Below, piece after piece: positions 12,649 through 23,961 of a stretch of DNA of 64,000 nt (position 1 is its first letter; the number at the start of each line of letters is the position of its first letter). The stretch comes from Tubiluchus corallicola (lineage: Eukaryota; Priapulida; Priapulimorpha; Priapulimorphida; Tubiluchidae). The stretch lies in NCBI GenBank assembly GCA_030141605.1, contig JAQGDQ010000406.1, positions 58,464-122,463 on the forward strand, written 5' to 3'. A program made the translations under genes and the position numbers. The notes under the pieces are model-generated. The model searched no databases. It saw only the letters and a list, made by a program, of their open reading frames with translations, and was not told the origin of the DNA.

Positions 12649-12771
12649 CTCTTCTTTAACTGTTCTGAGAATGTAAGCTGCTCCTTCACCAGACTTCAGG
12701 TCAGCTGAAGCTTGTCGAAAAGCTTGCATGAGCGTAGGCTCTTCTAAATAAACATCGTGTCCTGATGGCAT
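12649..12771 (-). CDS. Unrecognised gene, first coding exon (41 codons)
   Basis: On the minus strand a classical acceptor (TTGTTTTCAG, ending 12788) opens an exon at 12787. A short leader with an in-frame TGA just upstream precedes ATG at 12771. The frame reads MPSGHDVYLEEPTLMQAFRQ and on to ...ILRTVKEE, then stops at a donor AG|GTAGTG after base 12649, in phase 0. The composition is that of a conserved soluble protein: helical, with an acidic start. I do not recognise the family. The next phase-0 exon was not located with confidence. The 430-codon exon at 7904-6615 lies downstream on the same strand and could belong to the same gene, but its acceptor is weak. The upstream noncoding exon(s) would lie at higher coordinates. 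Confidence 0.6.
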
Positions 12772-12789
12772 AGCTCATATCTTGCTTCT

Positions 12790-14200
12790 GAAAACAAGAG
12801 ATATTCAAAAATAAAAAATCACACATTCTGAGCTATGTGAAAATTCTTATCATTAATTTTTACGGTTATACATATCTTATTTTATCTCATTATATTTCAT
12901 TATAAGTCATATATATTATCTTATTATTATTATTAGTATTTTGTATAACTTGACATCTTATAGCACTGCTTCTCATAAACAAAAATACAACAGATCATGT
13001 GATTCATGCCTTATTTGTGGAATTTCTTAGAAAATGTTTTCAAAACAGGCTGGACTATTTAATATATATAGAAAAACAAGTAAAAAAGACTAAACTGAAA
13101 ACCTAATTGCTCCACAATGATCACTGAACCGTCTTTTATAATGCATAATAAATTACCAAATTACATTTTTCAATTGCTATTATGAATGCCTCAGTTATCT
13201 CATGTAAAGTCTCTTAATTTTTTCCACAACACCTTTATTTATTGTACCAGTATTTTGTGTATATTCAATACAGTTGAAAGATAAAAATCAAATTAATTTA
13301 AACCAGTTTTTTAATCAAAATTTTTCATTTATTTATTTTTTGAATAATACCAATTTTCCTTTTTACAATTTGACGCCAATTTGCAATACAAAAAAATCAT
13401 TCAGGGTAACAATGCTATACATTTAGACATGAGTTTTTTCTAACCCTAATTCCTTCCTAAAGGTACCCCTCTAGAGGCAGTCTAAAATTTTGAGTATGAT
13501 ACGCTTACACCATTTTTATGGGTTTTGTGCCATACAGGTACTGCAGCACAGAGTTACCATAATTTTTTGCATTGATTATAACCAGTATAAGTATTTTTTG
13601 TATGATCGTCACTTATGCAATGCATGTGCAAATAAATTGAATTGGAAACCAAATTACAAGTTAGTTTTACAAATTACGAATTACAATTAAATCACACATT
13701 TATACATCTACAAACCATCTAACACACAAAATAATGCTGTCCCCAAAACAAGAAATAATGATCGACTGCTGCGCTCTGACACTAAGTTACAATTACCAAA
13801 GCTACTCTGTAAAATATCTGTAAAAGACAATAGGTTCTACAATTTAGCGCCTTCCGATAAACATTCACAAATAATGCTTATGTTGGTAATAAATGGTCGT
13901 AAGCATCGTACCACAAAACGTAATGGTGAATTGCTGCTATTATTGACCGTCTACTGTTGACGTTGGCGTGACTAATCAATGCTCAGGTGGTGCCACCTTT
14001 CGTGCGGCATCTCAATATCAAGCATTATCACATTTCGTAGTAATCTCTTATTCTGTAGTACGATCTCACCGACTGAGCTGAGATCCCAGTATCAGTCATC
14101 ACTTAATACCCTTTTCGTAGCATGCTCGATTGAATTTCAATGTAATTCAAAAAGGGGTCAAATCTCCGAATAGGACTGTTCATAATCTGCTTCTGACAGA
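12790..14200. other. AT-rich DNA without a recognised gene
   Basis: Homopolymer-rich intergenic or intronic sequence. Short frames such as 13490-13690 and 13979-14173 show no splice context or recognisable product. Confidence 0.5.
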
Positions 14201-14819
14201 ACATCAGAAACAAAATACTACATTTTTTTCATTCACTTATAGTGACGCCAATCACACAGTGCATGTAGGGGCATACGTACATGATAGCATATAACAATAT
14301 AGCAATACTTGTTTAAAAAAAGGACTGAGTACTGAATGTGCTGCTTCATTGGTATATTATTTCTGATGGTACATGGATAAAATGGCACAGGAAAAAAGGG
14401 CACAAATAGAAAAATAGAAAGAAATGGCATACTTATAAAACATGAGTTTAGGGTTATGTTTATTGTGGGGATAATTATTTCAGTTTATTTTATTTTTTGT
14501 CGGTTATACAGTGCAAGTCGGTCACGCAAAATCTACTTAACAGATTAACAGAGGCCTCAGAGGAAGTATTATATAAATCTATGGAAAGAGGAGAATTTGG
14601 GTTCAAGATAGGGTAATTCTTTTTATTATCTCCACAAGGGAAAACAACTTCCAGTTAGTTCAGTTTCTATTTAGAGAAATTCTTGCTTGGAAAACTGTAA
14701 CACTGTCTATAACTTAAGTTTGCTCATACATGAATACAGCCTTTGAAGCTAACTTAGTAAGTAAATATGATTCCATCTTATATGAAGGCCAAATAGTTAA
14801 GGAAATATAGACAAAGAAC

Positions 14820-15165
14820 TATGTGGAATGCATTATTGATTATAATTCAATTTAATGAGAAAAATATTTTGTCTTTGTTTATATAATTATTATATTGATA
14901 TATTTTTGTACATTTGCTTGTTTATCTTTGTTTTATGTTTTTTTCTATCAAGAGAATCAGATTAACATGTTTAAGATTTTTTGACCTTGGCAGACAGCTG
15001 CTTCCTACTGAGCGCATTCTTGTTCGTTCATAGAAATTGTTTGCACCAAAATAGCATGTGCCACTTTTCCGACTTTCCACTTCTGCTATTTTTCCTGTGT
15101 CATTTTTAACTGTGGCACTTTTACTGTGTCATTTTAAATGTGCTATTTTTATCCATATTCTAATT
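14820..15165 (-). repeat. Dispersed repeat family R14, copy 1
   Basis: The sequence from GTGGAATGCATTATTGATTA through TTGCTTGTTTATCTTTGTTT to the GTGCCACTTTT / GTGCTATTTTTATCCAT tail matches the reverse complement of 19615-19890. A further inverted ATGGATAAAATGGCACAGG stretch lies at 14370-14400. These suggest the ends of a non-autonomous element with a repeated TGGCAC-AAAA motif. Confidence 0.65.
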
Positions 15166-15769
15166 AACAACTAACAAGAAAACAACTTAATGATTTTAAT
15201 GACAGAAATGGGCGAGTAAAATACCTGAATTACGTACTTCCAAAGTCAGCTCTTTATTTAACAACGAAATATTAAAATATTTTAAAAATTTTTTAGCTGA
15301 CATCTGACTAATTTACTCACTTCAGTTCCTCATCTAACCACAAATGATGTAAGATTTAAATAATACTGTATTGCCTGAAAGCACTTCAGTTAAATATTTT
15401 ATCTAGATAGCTAGCGTTTATCAGCTAGCATAACAGGTACAGCTGCTAACTCTGTCCCGAGGTGAACGTCCCGTAACACTCCACGAGCCCAAGCATTCAA
15501 ACCGGGTCATATTTTTATTCATCACCGCCGCAAGTCAGTTGTTGAAATGACAGGAATGTCAAAAATTGTTACACTCAAAACAATATAACATATAAGCAAG
15601 TGAAATTTGTTTCCGGATATTACGCATACAGAAAAAATAAGGACAGTTTTAAACAACTCGATTACTTTGTATTCAGAAGCAAAGAGTAGCTTTATCTACA
15701 CTACAGTAGCTGCATACAATCATTATAAACAGATTACAAGAAATTGCAGCTAGTGACCAAATAGCGCAC

Positions 15770-16200
15770 AAAGCCAAAAGTAAAGAGCCGACGAAAAGAC
15801 AATAAAAAAACAAAATATAAGTAAAACAGATAAAGGTAAAAAATACAAAAGCAAATAAGGCAACGGTTAGGGCAGGTTCCGTAGTTTAAGAAAAGAAAAG
15901 TTAACAAAAACTAAAATAAAAAACGCAAGCGGTTAAAGGCAATAGACGAAAAAGTCAAATACACAAGATAAGACAAAATCCTATAAAGCCAAGAGTAAAA
16001 AAGGCAACAGAAAAATCGAAAAGTGAAAAAGAGAAAAAAGCAACAGTAAAATAAAAACATGAAGAAGACATAATAGACTGAGGCAAAGAAAAAAGGACAA
16101 AGTTAAAAAGGCAAAGTAAAAAACAAAATAGGTAATCAAGAAAACACCAAGGTATATAAAAACAAAACTAAGGTAAAAAGCAACGTAAACAGTCACTTAT
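15770..16200. repeat. A-rich low-complexity tract
   Basis: About 430 bp of degenerate short repeats of the form AAAGGCAA/AAGTAAAA/ACAAAA on the plus strand. The hydrophobic minus-strand frame through it (Phe/Leu-rich) is a by-product of the T-rich complement. Confidence 0.8.
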
Positions 16201-16509
16201 TGTTTTAGCAAACGGGTAGACCGGTGACCAGACCAGGAAGATCTTTTGGATTAACAAAAGAATGCCAAAGAATATGTCTATTCAGCGATTTGAATTGAAA
16301 TTGAAATATAAACCTGAATGATGCACGTAAACGGAAAAGAGTGTCGAACGACAGTCATTCAGTTGTGGCAAGACTTAACTTCTGGTACGACTTATGTTAA
16401 TTTAGGTTTGAGTTAGCAAGGTTCACTAAGGACTCACTGGGACTTCCAAGGGTTCGCTGATTCAAATGTTCAGAACTTTAAATGAACGTTTAAACCAGGT
16501 ATGTGGATT

Positions 16510-16762
16510 TTTTGACAGAGACATTTAGACACATACTATTCTGCCACAGAACATTTGAACACAGGGTATTTGGGCACATGTGACATTAGGATAGAAGACA
16601 TATGGACACCTAGGGTATTAGAAAAAGTAGTTGAGACATTTCGATACGTACAGATTCGAGACACAAAACATCTGGACACAGGATATTTGAACAATTGTGA
16701 CACTTGGACACATAGGACATCTGCACGTAATATGTTTGAACACATAATTATGACATTTGGAC
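16510..16762. repeat. Degenerate GGACA minisatellite, left part
   Basis: Imperfect repeats built on GACATTTGGACACATAGGA and GGACACAGGATATTTGAACA. The same motif resumes at 18514-18565 (ATTTGGACACTTATGACATA). The array was therefore split by the insertion at 16763-18512. Confidence 0.85.
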
Positions 16763-17399
16763 CAGTGACGGCTAGTGTTTAAGTACTGTGGCACTGCAGT
16801 ACCCCCTATTTTCACTAAATATAATCGATAGTATTCACTATAATGAGTTTTTTCTTTGTTATTTTCTTTATACTTGTACTAAACCAGAGCCACGTAAGGG
16901 AAGTACTGTTTGCTTCACAGCCCAGCAAAGTGCACCCACAGCTCCAGCAACTTGATGTTTGGCTGTTGTGCGGATGCCGCCATGCACACATGTCTAATAT
17001 AATGAGGCAAGACGCTGTACGCTGCACTGCTAGCGTCTGCTGCTAGGTAGAGAAAGTACTGTCGCTCACACAGTTTGTTGTCAGCTGTCACGTGATTACC
17101 ATGTACCGTCATATTCTTGGATTTGATAAGTGTAGACTCAACGTGTGTGCTTAAAATATAAATAATTTAATCATGGCCACCTTGCATCCCAAGAAATTCG
17201 TATAGCACAGCGGTTAAGTGCAAAATATCATGAAATTGTACAAAAGATGATAAAGCAAGATGATAAAATTTTCTACAGTGAGTCTTTAGACATGATGGAA
17301 CATTTTTAGATAGGGAACCACCTTGACATGATGTTTTGGACACAAAGGAGGTCAAAGAGGAATTAGAAATAGCTGCAGTTAGAAAGAAATGTTGAAAGA

Positions 17400-18164
17400 A
17401 TGGGCCAGGAACAATATGATCAGTTGGTAAAGGAGAAGTTTTTTGATTGCAAAAACTCTGTCACCGATGCTATACCAAAAAACAAATTACATGTACATTT
17501 AGCATTCTGCCCCAAAAAACACAATAAAAGGAAAATATCAAATGGGTTCACTAAAAAGGGACTGCAACCTCTTTCCAGGCTTTATGATGCTTGTCAAAAC
17601 AGAAAAAGTGATCAGGATAGGTTTATTGTGCACATGGCAACAGTAAGGTGCAGCCATCATTATCACAAGCTGGCATGCTTAGACTAGCAAATAAAGCAGC
17701 TCTCTTGACATGCTTCAAACGTGGAGACGTGAAGATAATTTTACCTCTTGCACTTACTCTGTCATTGATGTTAAAATGTTAGGTGGTCCAGCAGTGGTGC
17801 TTAATCATGGTGCAGCAAGTAAGCTGCTGAGCAAGAGATTGCTCTTCAAATCTCACAGGTCCAAACATGCTGTCGAATAGGCATAGTTCGGGACACATAT
17901 CTCCGATAGCCTTAAAGCTTGTACACGAGAAAGACGAGGCTTTGGCACATGGCGAAGGGTGCAGCCATCTGCACTGTTCCCAAGCAATTAAAACAATTCC
18001 TATGTGCAGATGAGAATAAGAACGAACTCTTCACATTTTTGTCACAGAAAATAGTGACACTTGCAGCAGCAAATGGGAAACAAGCGGTAGCCCATGTAAA
18101 CATCTTTAAAACCGAAGAAATGTGTGTAGCACTTGGAAGAAGGGTCAAACTTATTTTAATTTAA
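17400..18164 (+). pseudogene. Broken transposase-like ORF inside the hAT relic
   Basis: Two open pieces remain. 17400-17687 contains KEKFFDCKNSVTDAIPKNKL and a lysine-rich stretch with a CSHHYHKLAC Cys/His cluster. 17919-18164 contains VPKQLKQFLCADENKNELFT followed by FLSQKIVTLAAANGKQAV. The second block resembles a segment seen in many invertebrate transposon-encoded proteins of unknown subfamily (VP..W..FL..D.NK.ELF..L). Stops and frameshifts lie between the pieces, so no active protein is possible. The catalytic residues could not be assigned. Confidence 0.6.
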
Positions 18165-18378
18165 ATAATGCCCTAATGCTTTGTTTTCTCATTGTGTCAC
18201 AGTGTTTTGTGTGTGAACCATTGTTTGTAAAATACATTCCTAGGTATTTCATATGTTTTTCTGTTTTTAATAATGCATTGCCAAGATAAAAGTGAATATT
18301 CAATGTTTTACTGGATGGTTTGTTGCCAAAGGTAAAGATTCTCCGAAAGCACGATGTTATAATAATTACATCCACTAG
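18160..18378 (-). mobile_element. LINE fragment, RT region around the YLG motif
   Basis: The minus strand reads FTFGNKPSSKTLNIHFYLGN, then EKHMKYLGMYFTNNGSHTKH and RALFKLK. This is the segment just after the YADD box in many non-LTR retrotransposons (KYLG preceded by a short hydrophobic turn). About 220 bp survive. It lies within the hAT relic at 16763-18512, so it inserted there or was captured. Confidence 0.75.
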
Positions 18379-19614
18379 TAAGATTGTTTGTTTAAAATTA
18401 CAATTACAAATTACAACATTAAAATTACATATGTTTGTTTCATTTTACACAGTATTAAAACAATGGATAAGTTTTCTGAAGCAGCAACCCAACTAATTTT
18501 AGCCATGAGCTGGATTTGGACACTTATGACATATGGACAGACAAGATATTTGTACACAAGGCATTTACTCAAATGAGACATAAAAAACAACCACCGAGGA
18601 AGCAAAAGAAAGTATCCAGATGCATACTTTGGGGGATACAAAATTGAAACCAGAGAGAAAAACAGACAGCCTACGTTGCTATTGTCGAGTGTGTTTTGAC
18701 TAATTAACTTTGTCGTGCTCAATCACTAAAATTAAACTCATGCTTCGTCTATCATTTTTTATTACCTCTGCCTCAATTGTTTTTGTTTTTTGCCGTTAAT
18801 TACTCTACCTTTTACTGTCCCTTTTTCCATAGTCTTTTTACACTTATCTTTATTACAAAATCGATCGACGACGACTCTCCTCAGGTCCGTACACATACTG
18901 AACAAAAATGTTATACGCCGTGTCCTATAGTATAAGCAGATTACTGAACTAACTGACAGGCATTGTCTCTCTTTGAAAGAGAAGAATGCATCTAAAAGGA
19001 TGAAATTGTCAGCGACCATTTAAGCTCATTTAAAATCGTCTGTAACTACTTGGAACGTATAAAACAAGTTCAAACACAACTTCAAGGAAGCAAGATTTTG
19101 TATGGAAGCCGACTCAGCTGCCTGCAAAACTACAGTAGGCAATGAAAAAGATTCATGCAAGAAGTGTGTACAAATACTCTTGGGGCTACAGCAAAAACAA
19201 AATTAATTCATCAAAACCGAAAAAAATGTTATAATTACGGCCTGTCATCAGTGGTTTACCTTATTTCACTCCGGTATAGCAAGACTAGTTTCACAAAGTT
19301 AAAAGAAAACTCATTTGCATCAAGTGTCATCAAAAATATCTTCAACACGAACAAGACAGAACAGAAAATGTACATCAAAAAACTATCTATTTTGGTTTAC
19401 TCAAGATTTTGTTCTAGGATAACATCATAAGCATACTGCAAAGACTATTAGGCATTTATGACAGACTTTCAAAAACAACTTTCATGAACATCAAAAACAT
19501 CACAGAAATTGGAAGTACCTTAAATCGCAGCAGCGCTTTACCAAAGCACAAATAATTACATATGCAGGTATGGAAATGTTGTGTAACTTGCATTGTGATT
19601 AGGACGTTTGCCAG

Positions 19615-19890
19615 CGGTGCGCGGTAAAAATGGCACGGCAAAAAATATGAAAAATAGCATGTTATTTTAATGCAATGGATTTCTGTAATAAAACTAGAAC
19701 GCATTCACTAGGAAACAGGCATTTCCTCCAATGCCAAGCAATCTTAAGCTTATTCGTCTGATTTTTATTAAAAAAATGTAAAACAAAGATGAATAAGCAA
19801 ACATACAAAAATACACTTGTACTGGTATTACACCGACATTTCCTTCATTAAATAGATTTAAAATCAATAATGCGCGAATATTCCACTTAC
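19615..19890 (+). repeat. Dispersed repeat family R14, copy 2
   Basis: Reverse-complement partner of 14820-15165. It contains GCGGTAAAAATGGCACGGCA, AAACAAAGATGAATAAGCAA and ATCAATAATGCGCGAATATT. No coding content. Confidence 0.65.
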
Positions 19891-20199
19891 TGTTTATCTA
19901 CCTTTTTAAACGTTAATTTTGGTGATGGCAACAGACTGACAAAAACATATTCATACCAAATCACCAACAAGGCTACATACATTAACAAGTAAAAGCTATA
20001 AACAGCGCTACACAATTTTACAAGCGAGAATTTCTCGAAATGGCTCCTTGAACTAACTCGTAGTTATTTGTCCAGGTGGAAATACTCCGATACCTCCACG
20101 AAGAGTTTCTTGAATGTTTTTGTACGTTTTGTACGAATGGTATTCGATCAAATTTTGCCGAAAAGAAATTGGTGAAAAAAAAACATTTTCTACAGAGGT

Positions 20200-21430
20200 A
20201 CATAGAAATCTGTTAAGTAGTTTTTGAAAAACAAACAAACATACTGTGTTGAAACTTGAAGCTTTGTATATCGCTGATATCTAATGATAAACATTTAATA
20301 CACGGTCTGTACGAATCTCAATAAACAGTTTCGTCTTTAATGTTGACTTCACTGAATTTGTAACACAGTCAATTAACATTTTATCTAACTGTTTATTCAA
20401 CAGTTTAGTCGTAATAAGCACACACAAATCAGTAGTAAGTTTTAAAAACTTATTATCATATCATACATAGTTTAGTATGGTTTCTCATTGCTGAACTGTA
20501 AAAATTTTAATTACCTCTGCCCCAGTCTGATTAGGATCTCCATTGGAGTTGAAACGACGCGATGAATACACATTCTAGTTGTGCACAAACATTCACAGCT
20601 AATCCGAACCACACGTATTCGTTCACTTGTTAGTAGCACTTTTGCAATTATTGTGGCAAATTTTACGCAATTACATAAAAAAAACACAATACTACTACTT
20701 AAATTATTACCGAACAAACCTATGCAAAAGCGACGCAGGCTCAAGGTCATTGCATTACGTCGCATATAGACATACCCTGAAAGTTAATATCCACGGCCTT
20801 AGTACACCTAAAATCAGAGAAGTGGAACGCCAAAACCAGTTCTGAAATTGTGAACTCAGAGGGCAATAAGAATACAATGAACCCTGTACAATCATGATTT
20901 GCCTTGGCTGGAGTAACAAATGTTTCTGCAACATACCGAGTGTGAAATTAACTCAGCAAAAACCTAACAGTGACTCGTATTCACAAAAAATATATAAATA
21001 CGTTATGGTTATGCGTACACAAGACTGTATCGCCCTGACTGACACTGACTGAAACTTGACACCGCCGCCACTGTGCTAGACAGGCCAAGATTTTACCTTC
21101 TACTGTAGCACTTTACACTGAATTACAGCTGCTTAGTTGTGTTGATGATAGGTCAATATATTTCATCCTGGTGAAGGTGTTTATAATATCTATTCAGACT
21201 ACCCAAATTCTGAACTCCTGTTTAGTAAACCTCACACTCAATGTTCAGTATTGAAATGTTTTTATTAATTTGATATGTATGTGTTATAACCATAAATAAA
21301 AGAGAAAATGATTGGAATTATGGCTGTATTCCAATTTAAAGAGCAGCGCCATTCCAATTCCAAGTTAAGGTGCACTGCTTAAAAGAACACCAAACCAAAG
21401 CGTTGTAACAGGCATAGATGTTAATTAGTT
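20200..21430. other. Intergenic DNA, one weak exon candidate
   Basis: At 20513-20575 the minus strand reads a short open stretch ending ...PNQTGAE at a donor-like AG|GTAATT. It lacks a convincing acceptor or start, so it could be a noncoding first exon of the minus-strand gene(s) or chance. The remainder shows no gene. Confidence 0.3.
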
Positions 21431-21677
21431 ACTCAACATAACATTCTTCCCTCCTAAGAATTTGGTAACATTTAAAGCTACAATATCAATTATAAGTGTT
21501 ATCAAATTGAACCAGACAAACTGTTCAAAGTTAACAGAATTAACTCGGAAACTAAACAAAATTTAGTACAGTTAGTTTAAGTTACTTACATAAAAGGGAT
21601 TTGATAAGCAGTATACTGATTCACTGAATGTAATGTTAAATGTTCGATAAAGTTACATCAAATTCAGTTCACTACAA

Positions 21678-22437
21678 TTAATCACAATAGCGTGCTGGCA
21701 TTTTCCCTTTGTTTGCTCTAGAAGACCTCCTTACAGATTCTACTTCTTCACTGTCATGTGCAATTTCTGTAATCTCTTCCTTCCCACTAGTAAGAACTTC
21801 ATCCATCTTTGTATTAAGTATATCCTCATTTGAGACTGCTTCTGTGTCTACAATATTATGGGAATTCACAGGTTCCATGACCAGTTTTCTTTGAGGTTCT
21901 TCATTCTCTCCATCTATCACTGCTCTGCCACTTTCATCAACCTTTCCGCATGGTGCTAAGTCTTTAATAGATACAGTGCTTTCCCGGCCATCACGATATC
22001 GCATATGTGCATATTGGGGATTTGCTTCAATTAAATCTACCATATCCACTAGAGGATCAGACTTGAAGGTTCTAACAAATCGTCTTAACAGTACCGGTCC
22101 AGGAGAAGTGAGCCAGCTGGGCACAGAACCTCCACTAGCTGATCTGCGAGCAAAATTAAAAAACAATTCATGTGGGGTGGCATTAGTGGACGTACACAGT
22201 AATGACCGAATTGCATGTAATGCTTCTGGCAAAACAATCTCCCAAGCTTCGATGTCTAAATTCTTGGATTCCAGTGCTAACTGTATCGACTTCCATATTA
22301 TTCCATTGTATTTTTCACATTGCCCATTACCACGTGGATTATATGGAGTTGTGCGGCTAGTTGCAATTCCCCTGGAGTGCAGAAATTCTCGAACTTCTGC
22401 TTACAGAAAAATAGCACCTCAATCCGAATGTATGTAA
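21678..22437 (-). pseudogene. Integrase C-terminal half and tail of the gypsy element
   Basis: After the stops, the minus strand reads PYNPRGNGQCEKYNG (region of the third catalytic acid, Glu), then LPEALHAIRSLLCTSTNATP and an open piece of 184 codons (22232-21678). This ends in an acidic stretch and a basic motif RRSSRANKGKMPARYCD, typical of gypsy integrase tails. Confidence 0.8.
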
Positions 22438-22445
22438 GCTACACA

Positions 22446-23051
22446 TCAACAAAATGAAAAAATTTGACTAAGACCCTGTATTACAGTCTGAGCAGATAAA
22501 TCTGCACACAGTATGGCAAATAGAAATCGGCTATACTCATCCACTACAGTTAGAAAATATTTGTTTGAGGTGCTACTGGGCACAGGACCTTTAAAGTCAA
22601 TGTTCAACCTTTCCATTGGCCACACAGCTTTAATAAGAGTTGCTCGTTCAGGCTTCACGAATCTAGGTTTCAATTTACAACATGCTGGACACTGAAAAGT
22701 GATTTTACGAATTTCATCCAAAGTATAAGGTAACTTTTTGGTTCTCACAAAATGGTACAGCCTAGTAGCTCCTGGGTGACATAAAGCATCATGCAAAGTT
22801 TTTAAATAATTCAAATATGAAAATGTAGTTGCGCATCTGGAAAGTGCATCTGGGGCTTCATTATTTTTGCACCAATGCCGAGCATTTTTCACGGCGCCAT
22901 CAATTATGATCCATAACTGATCATCTGGATGGGGCAAAGTGATAGAAGTGTTTGTTGCAAGTGCTTTTTGGGCTGAAAGGAAACAGGTTCTTTGGTCATC
23001 AGACCAGACAATGTTTTCATGCGAAGCTCTTCCAGCTGCAATAGAGTTCAA
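22446..23051 (-). pseudogene. RNase H remnant fused in frame to integrase
   Basis: The 201-codon open piece starts in the RT-connection region, reaches the start of RNase H (LWIIIDGAVKN; the first catalytic Asp block) and jumps directly to KNNEAPDALSR, normally found after RNase H. The RNase H core is therefore missing while the frame stays open. Integrase follows: an HHCC-type zinc region (CHPG...H...C-P-A-C) and the core with the first two acidic residues (LNIDFKGPVP and VVDEYSRF). The frame ends at 22446, and two stops separate it from the rest of the core. Confidence 0.8.
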
Positions 23052-23236
23052 GGGTGCTATGATGGAGGCACGATGAGATATTACTTAAGCAAGTACCTTA
23101 TAGGCTCCTATAAAAGACCATAAACCATTAATGGTGTTTGGAAGAGAACAAGTAGCCAAGGTAGCAATACGGAGAGCACTTGCTTGTAAGGTACCCTGAT
23201 GCCACTCCCATCCAAGGATAGTAGTAGACTTGGGTG

Positions 23237-23883
23237 CTATAATTGTTTTTTTGCAGACAGCTTTAGGTTGAATTTATTCATCGCAATGAGAACTCTTCTC
23301 CAATTCAGCAAGAGTGAGTTTTGCATGTCTGCCCCACAGTAAAGATCATCGGCGACCTTGGTTACAATCCCTTCTGCAAGTAAATCGCCAAGTACATGGC
23401 ACATTAGCTCCTCTAAAGCCATTTCTGAGCCCGGCATACCCATGGCACATCTGGCATAGACACGAGTACCATGGTACAGTGTAACAATGTCACAATAATT
23501 CATTGATTCCTGAGACAAGGGAATCTGATAGAAAGCACTTGTGAGGTCTGACTTTATAATGTACCTCCATTGAGCGATAAGGCGGAGGACTGATTTACGT
23601 ACGGCATAAGTGCTGGTTGTGGTTTACTATACTGAGCAACTTCAGTAAAAGCAGTGACAAGGCATGAACCACCTTGGGGTTTGTCCACGAGGAAAGAGGG
23701 GTTAAGATACTCGACTGTGATAGCAACATATTCAGGGCGAACAATGACTTTAAGGGCTTCAAGGTCATTGAATTTCTGTTGCAATTCCAGAAGTCTGTTT
23801 TTAGAATACTGTGGGACCTTTTCATTGGGGTAGTTGTACAGGGCCCATATTGACAACTGCTTGAAAAGGTCCTGCAGCCTCAT
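23237..23883 (-). pseudogene. Reverse transcriptase remnant of the gypsy element
   Basis: Two open pieces (23883-23554 and 23518-23237) carry RT fingers and palm: an SFLVDKPQGGSCLVT block near 23700-23660, an [20 protein letters not shown] block and [11 protein letters not shown]. The catalytic box reads VADD where gypsy elements usually have YxDD. Stops in the stretch just upstream (23960-23884) and a gap around 23550-23520 break the frame. Confidence 0.8.
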
Positions 23884-23961
23884 TCTAACCAGTAAAGTTT
23901 AGATCAAATACAGAATCAAACTCATATAAGAGTGATGCAAAGTCTGCATGGACAGATTTGT

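Larger units (their letters stand above)
16763..18512 (+). mobile_element. hAT-like DNA transposon relic, 1.75 kb, with 8-bp target duplication
   Basis: The element sits inside the GGACA minisatellite and is flanked by the direct repeat ATTTGGAC (16755-16762 and 18514-18521, with one extra G before the right copy). It begins CAGTGACGGCTAGTG. Its right end, reversed, reads CAGCTCATGGCT, a TIR with about 6 bp lost. Both ends match the short element at 60511-61041, whose TIRs are intact (CAGTGGCGGCTCGTG): 16763-17120 matches one side and 18400-18512 the other. The 8-bp duplication and CAG...CTG ends are hAT features. The middle carries the broken transposase-like frames and a LINE fragment. Confidence 0.85.

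Noticed and set aside
15981-16196. Hydrophobic 71-residue minus-strand frame
   Set aside because: It comes from an A-rich low-complexity tract whose complement encodes Phe/Leu/Ser.
20513-20575. Short minus-strand stretch ending at AG|GTAATT
   Set aside because: Donor-like, but without a convincing start codon or acceptor; kept only as a weak noncoding first-exon candidate.
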